A stretch of DNA of 64,000 bases from Henriciella sp. (GTDB taxonomy: Bacteria; Pseudomonadota; Alphaproteobacteria; Caulobacterales; Hyphomonadaceae), in NCBI GenBank assembly GCA_017642885.1, contig JAEPOM010000009.1:1-64000 (forward strand). Reading direction: 5' to 3'. The notes under the pieces were generated by a model that had not been told where the DNA came from, did not search any database, and worked only from the letters and a program-made list of their open reading frames with translations. The position numbers and the translations under genes are program-made. This document shows positions 63,298 through 64,000 of the stretch, piece by piece. Position 1 is the first letter of the stretch. Each line of letters starts with the position of its first letter.

Positions 63298-63789
63298 TTA
63301 GTTCAGGGCGTCAGATTGTGAGCCATATTGTTCGGTGCATGCGCTTGAAGGTTTTGCCGTTTGCACGCGGATACTCGAAACCGGTCGCTGCGCGGCGACC
63401 GCGACGCGCTCTGCATCAGAAAACATGCTCGCGAGGCGGCTGAGGCTTTCGCGTTGCTCTTTGGCGCCATTTGGCAATTCCAGAACCAGCAATTGGTCCT
63501 CTGATTCTGCGGCCATGCCGCGGAAGATGCAGCTCATTGTTCGTGACCGTTCCGCCGTATCGACCCAGCGCGCCAATTCGACGGAGGTCCGGGCAAACCG
63601 ATAGACATCCAGCGCATAGGTGCCGGAGATTTCCAGTGATTGTCCCTGGTCGACGGTCAAGATCATCTCGGTCGTCTGAGCCGACAAACGGCTTGCCTCG
63701 AGGCCCCATTGTCGGGCGAGATCTGTGCTGGCCTGGGCGCTAAATGGCAGCGTTGCGATGGCGGCGCAGGCAAAGAGAGGTTTCAACAC
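63298..63789 (-). CDS. secreted protein of unknown function
   Basis: Protein of 163 aa with a signal peptide ('LFACAAIATLPFSAQAST', cleavage after A-Q-A). The mature part is mixed: 'QTTEMILTVDQGQSLEISGTYALDVYRFARTSVELARWVDTAERSRTMSCIFRGM', and 'AAESEDQLLVLELPNGAKEQRESLSRLASMF'. Two Cys remain after cleavage. GTG 63789 has AGGAG 7 nt upstream, which I prefer to the TTG at 63813. No family recognised. Confidence 0.7.
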   Translation of the reverse strand: MLKPLFACAAIATLPFSAQASTDLARQWGLEASRLSAQTTEMILTVDQGQSLEISGTYALDVYRFARTSVELARWVDTAERSRTMSCIFRGMAAESEDQLLVLELPNGAKEQRESLSRLASMFSDAERVAVAAQRPVSSIRVQTAKPSSACTEQYGSQSDALN

Positions 63790-63844
63790 GGGACGGCTCC
63801 TAATCGTTTCCAATCGGAAACGAGCAAACCGCGTGCCATGCGCG

Positions 63845-64000
63845 CTATTTTTTCATAAAGGCGTTGATCCGATCGTGCATGTCCGGCCCGACCCCTTCAT
63901 TCTCCATGACTTCCCATTGCAGTCCGGAATCCAGCGGATCGGCGTCGGTTGCTTCGAGTAAGCGCTTATTGGCGGCGTGAGAAAAGGCAGAGTTTGCAAG
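63845..64000 (-). CDS. C-terminal fragment, probable enoyl-CoA hydratase/crotonase
   Basis: The frame runs off the right edge; the last 51 residues are visible: 'AANKRLLEATDADPLDSGLQ', then 'EVMENEGVGPDMHDRINAFM' and two Lys before a TAG stop. The pattern, with helices ending in an 'I-x-A-F-x-x-K' tail, resembles the C-terminal trimerisation helices of crotonase-family enzymes. Too little is present to be certain. Confidence 0.4.
   Translation of the reverse strand, partial: LANSAFSHAANKRLLEATDADPLDSGLQWEVMENEGVGPDMHDRINAFMKK

Overview
This window reads as chromosome of a GC-rich, probably marine alphaproteobacterium. The gene mix points to the Caulobacterales/Hyphomonadales/Maricaulales side of the class: DUF1489, DUF4169, DUF2793 and YbjN-like genes, secreted S9 peptidase, carboxylesterase and amidase lipoproteins, an ahcY-metK pair, and an operator of the Caulobacter xylose-repressor type. 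This assignment is inference from gene content; no rRNA is present to fix it. Genes are packed tightly. No gene-free stretch exceeds about 300 bases, many neighbours overlap by 4 nt, and four convergent pairs share a 4-base stop. I recognised no rRNA, tRNA, CRISPR array, insertion sequence or prophage block.

Layout. 0.1-4.8 kb: AraC-type regulator, Hsp33, alpha/beta hydrolase, CoaA-like kinase, UDP-xylose synthase. 4.85-11.06 kb (minus): a six-gene coupled operon DUF4129, DUF4350, MoxR ATPase, DUF58, SpoIIM-like and RDD membrane proteins. 11.2-23.8 kb: accessory metabolism, namely free-methionine-sulfoxide reductase, carboxylesterase, NUDIX hydrolase, S9 peptidase, metallo-hydrolase, EttA, a GH10 xylanase lipoprotein behind a LacI-type operator, HCCA isomerase and amidase. 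23.8-26.2 kb (minus): rfbC-rfbD-rfbA for dTDP-rhamnose, without rfbB. 26.3-30.7 kb: small membrane protein, PriA, XerC, and a DUF2793 tail-fibre-like protein.

30.7-54.4 kb is a large surface-polysaccharide locus. It holds glycosyltransferases of several folds, three sulfotransferase-like proteins, an FkbM methyltransferase, GDP-fucose synthesis (gmd, fcl), two divergent coiled-coil proteins, a Wzm/Wzt-type ABC exporter, a guanylyltransferase-AGE isomerase fusion, UDP-glucuronate 4-epimerase, and Kdo genes kdsD and kdsB, with kdsA just beyond. About 32-48 kb looks more AT-rich than its flanks, as is common for exchangeable capsule or O-antigen cassettes. Together with the UDP-xylose, galactose, rhamnose, fucose, mannose and galacturonate pathways nearby, it could make a decorated and probably sulfated glycan exported by the ABC route.

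The most interesting candidate system is the divergent coiled-coil pair at 44.1-46.9 kb. Each has a degenerate enzyme-like N-terminal domain followed by a long coiled coil, and the second ends in a possible sugar-binding beta-sandwich and is translationally linked to an exporter whose ATPase lacks its own carbohydrate-binding domain. This resembles the logic of WbdD-type chain-length rulers but with different enzymatic heads. 54.4-64 kb returns to housekeeping: kdsA, ahcY, metK, a GT2, galE, DUF4169, fumC, DUF2147, DUF1489 and the 3' end of a probable crotonase.
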